Shown here piece by piece: positions 63,896 through 64,000 of a stretch of DNA of 64,000 bases. Position numbers and translations under genes: made by a program. Position 1 is the first letter of the stretch; each line of letters starts with the position of its first letter. The DNA comes from Porticoccaceae bacterium (lineage in GTDB: Bacteria; Pseudomonadota; Gammaproteobacteria; Pseudomonadales; Porticoccaceae), in contig JAHEHL010000004.1 of the NCBI GenBank assembly GCA_024644595.1, forward strand, positions 201,224 to 265,223, in the 5' to 3' direction. The notes under the pieces are model-generated. The model was not told the DNA's origin and did no database searches. It worked only from the letters and a program-made list of their open reading frames with translations.

Positions 63896-64000
63896 ATGCC
63901 AATCACGTCAGTACCCTCTTCTCATCAAATATCCTACATGGGTGTTCAGGCTCTGAAGTCCTCACACCCCCAGGTACGCAAACTGAAGCGCCAGCAACAG
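63896..64000 (+). CDS. Start of a gene cut by the window end (35 codons seen)
   Basis: An ATG at 63896 opens a frame that runs to the end: 'MPITSVPSSHQISYMGVQAL' followed by a basic stretch 'HPQVRKLKRQQQ'. It is divergent from the histidine kinase with a 160-bp gap. The pattern '(S/G)HP.(V/I)RKLKR' reminds me of the N-terminus of a group of class I SAM-dependent methyltransferases, but too little is visible to name it. Confidence 0.5.
   Translation, partial: MPITSVPSSHQISYMGVQALKSSHPQVRKLKRQQQ

Overview
The window looks like chromosome of a free-living, aerobic, probably marine gammaproteobacterium. The evidence is a complete Na+-translocating NQR operon, long QueF, LolCDE, Slt70, CsiV beside mfd, a classical LexA box, and core gene order that, from memory, follows the Pseudomonas aeruginosa block lolCDE - sthA - nqr - gap - mfd - csiV - nagZ - lexA - topA. 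A secreted GH3 exo-glucanase and moderate GC fit a SAR92/Porticoccaceae-type (Cellvibrionales) marine heterotroph. That placement is an inference, not a result from a search. I see no prophage, insertion sequence or CRISPR array.

Left arm (1-10 kb), accessory. The window opens inside a FisR-like sigma-54 activator (minus strand). Facing it is a sulfide/persulfide oxidation operon: persulfide dioxygenase, a DUF442-SQR fusion, a SulP anion transporter and cytochrome bd oxidase (cydAB). Between them lie paired 21-bp-spaced repeats and a good sigma-54 promoter with GG-N10-GC spacing. Together these genes would sense sulfane sulfur, oxidise sulfide to persulfide to sulfite, move the anion product, and send quinol electrons to an oxidase type known to tolerate sulfide. 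A TauD-like dioxygenase and an acyl-CoA ligase follow, with two sets of short tandem repeats in their leaders.

10-24 kb, mixed. A lipoprotein fuses two unrelated esterase folds. A tRNA-Ser(GGA) is followed by a tRNA-tail repeat unit like the RtT repeats of the E. coli tyrT operon. Then come gcvT-gcvP without gcvH, a LysR regulator, a small-protein/lipoprotein cluster, a membrane-bound class III adenylate cyclase and the overlapping cluster yadG-yadH-queF.

24-58 kb, conserved core. It holds lolCDE (lipoprotein export), nqrABCDEF-apbE-nqrM-sthA in one run (sodium pumping, flavin loading, Fe-S maturation and NADH/NADPH exchange), a long GAPDH, mfd-csiV, a lipocalin, MscS, nagZ, a LOG-family hydrolase, lexA with its SOS box, topA with two small conserved partners, a UspA protein, slt and tatD.

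Right arm (58-64 kb). A MOSC protein is paired with an HD-domain protein that recalls PhnZ-type diiron oxygenases. Next are a secreted GH3 beta-glucanase, a LytS/LytTR-type two-component system, and the first 35 codons of one more gene. Start codons were re-chosen by ribosome-binding site and family alignment where the longest reading frame looked too long.
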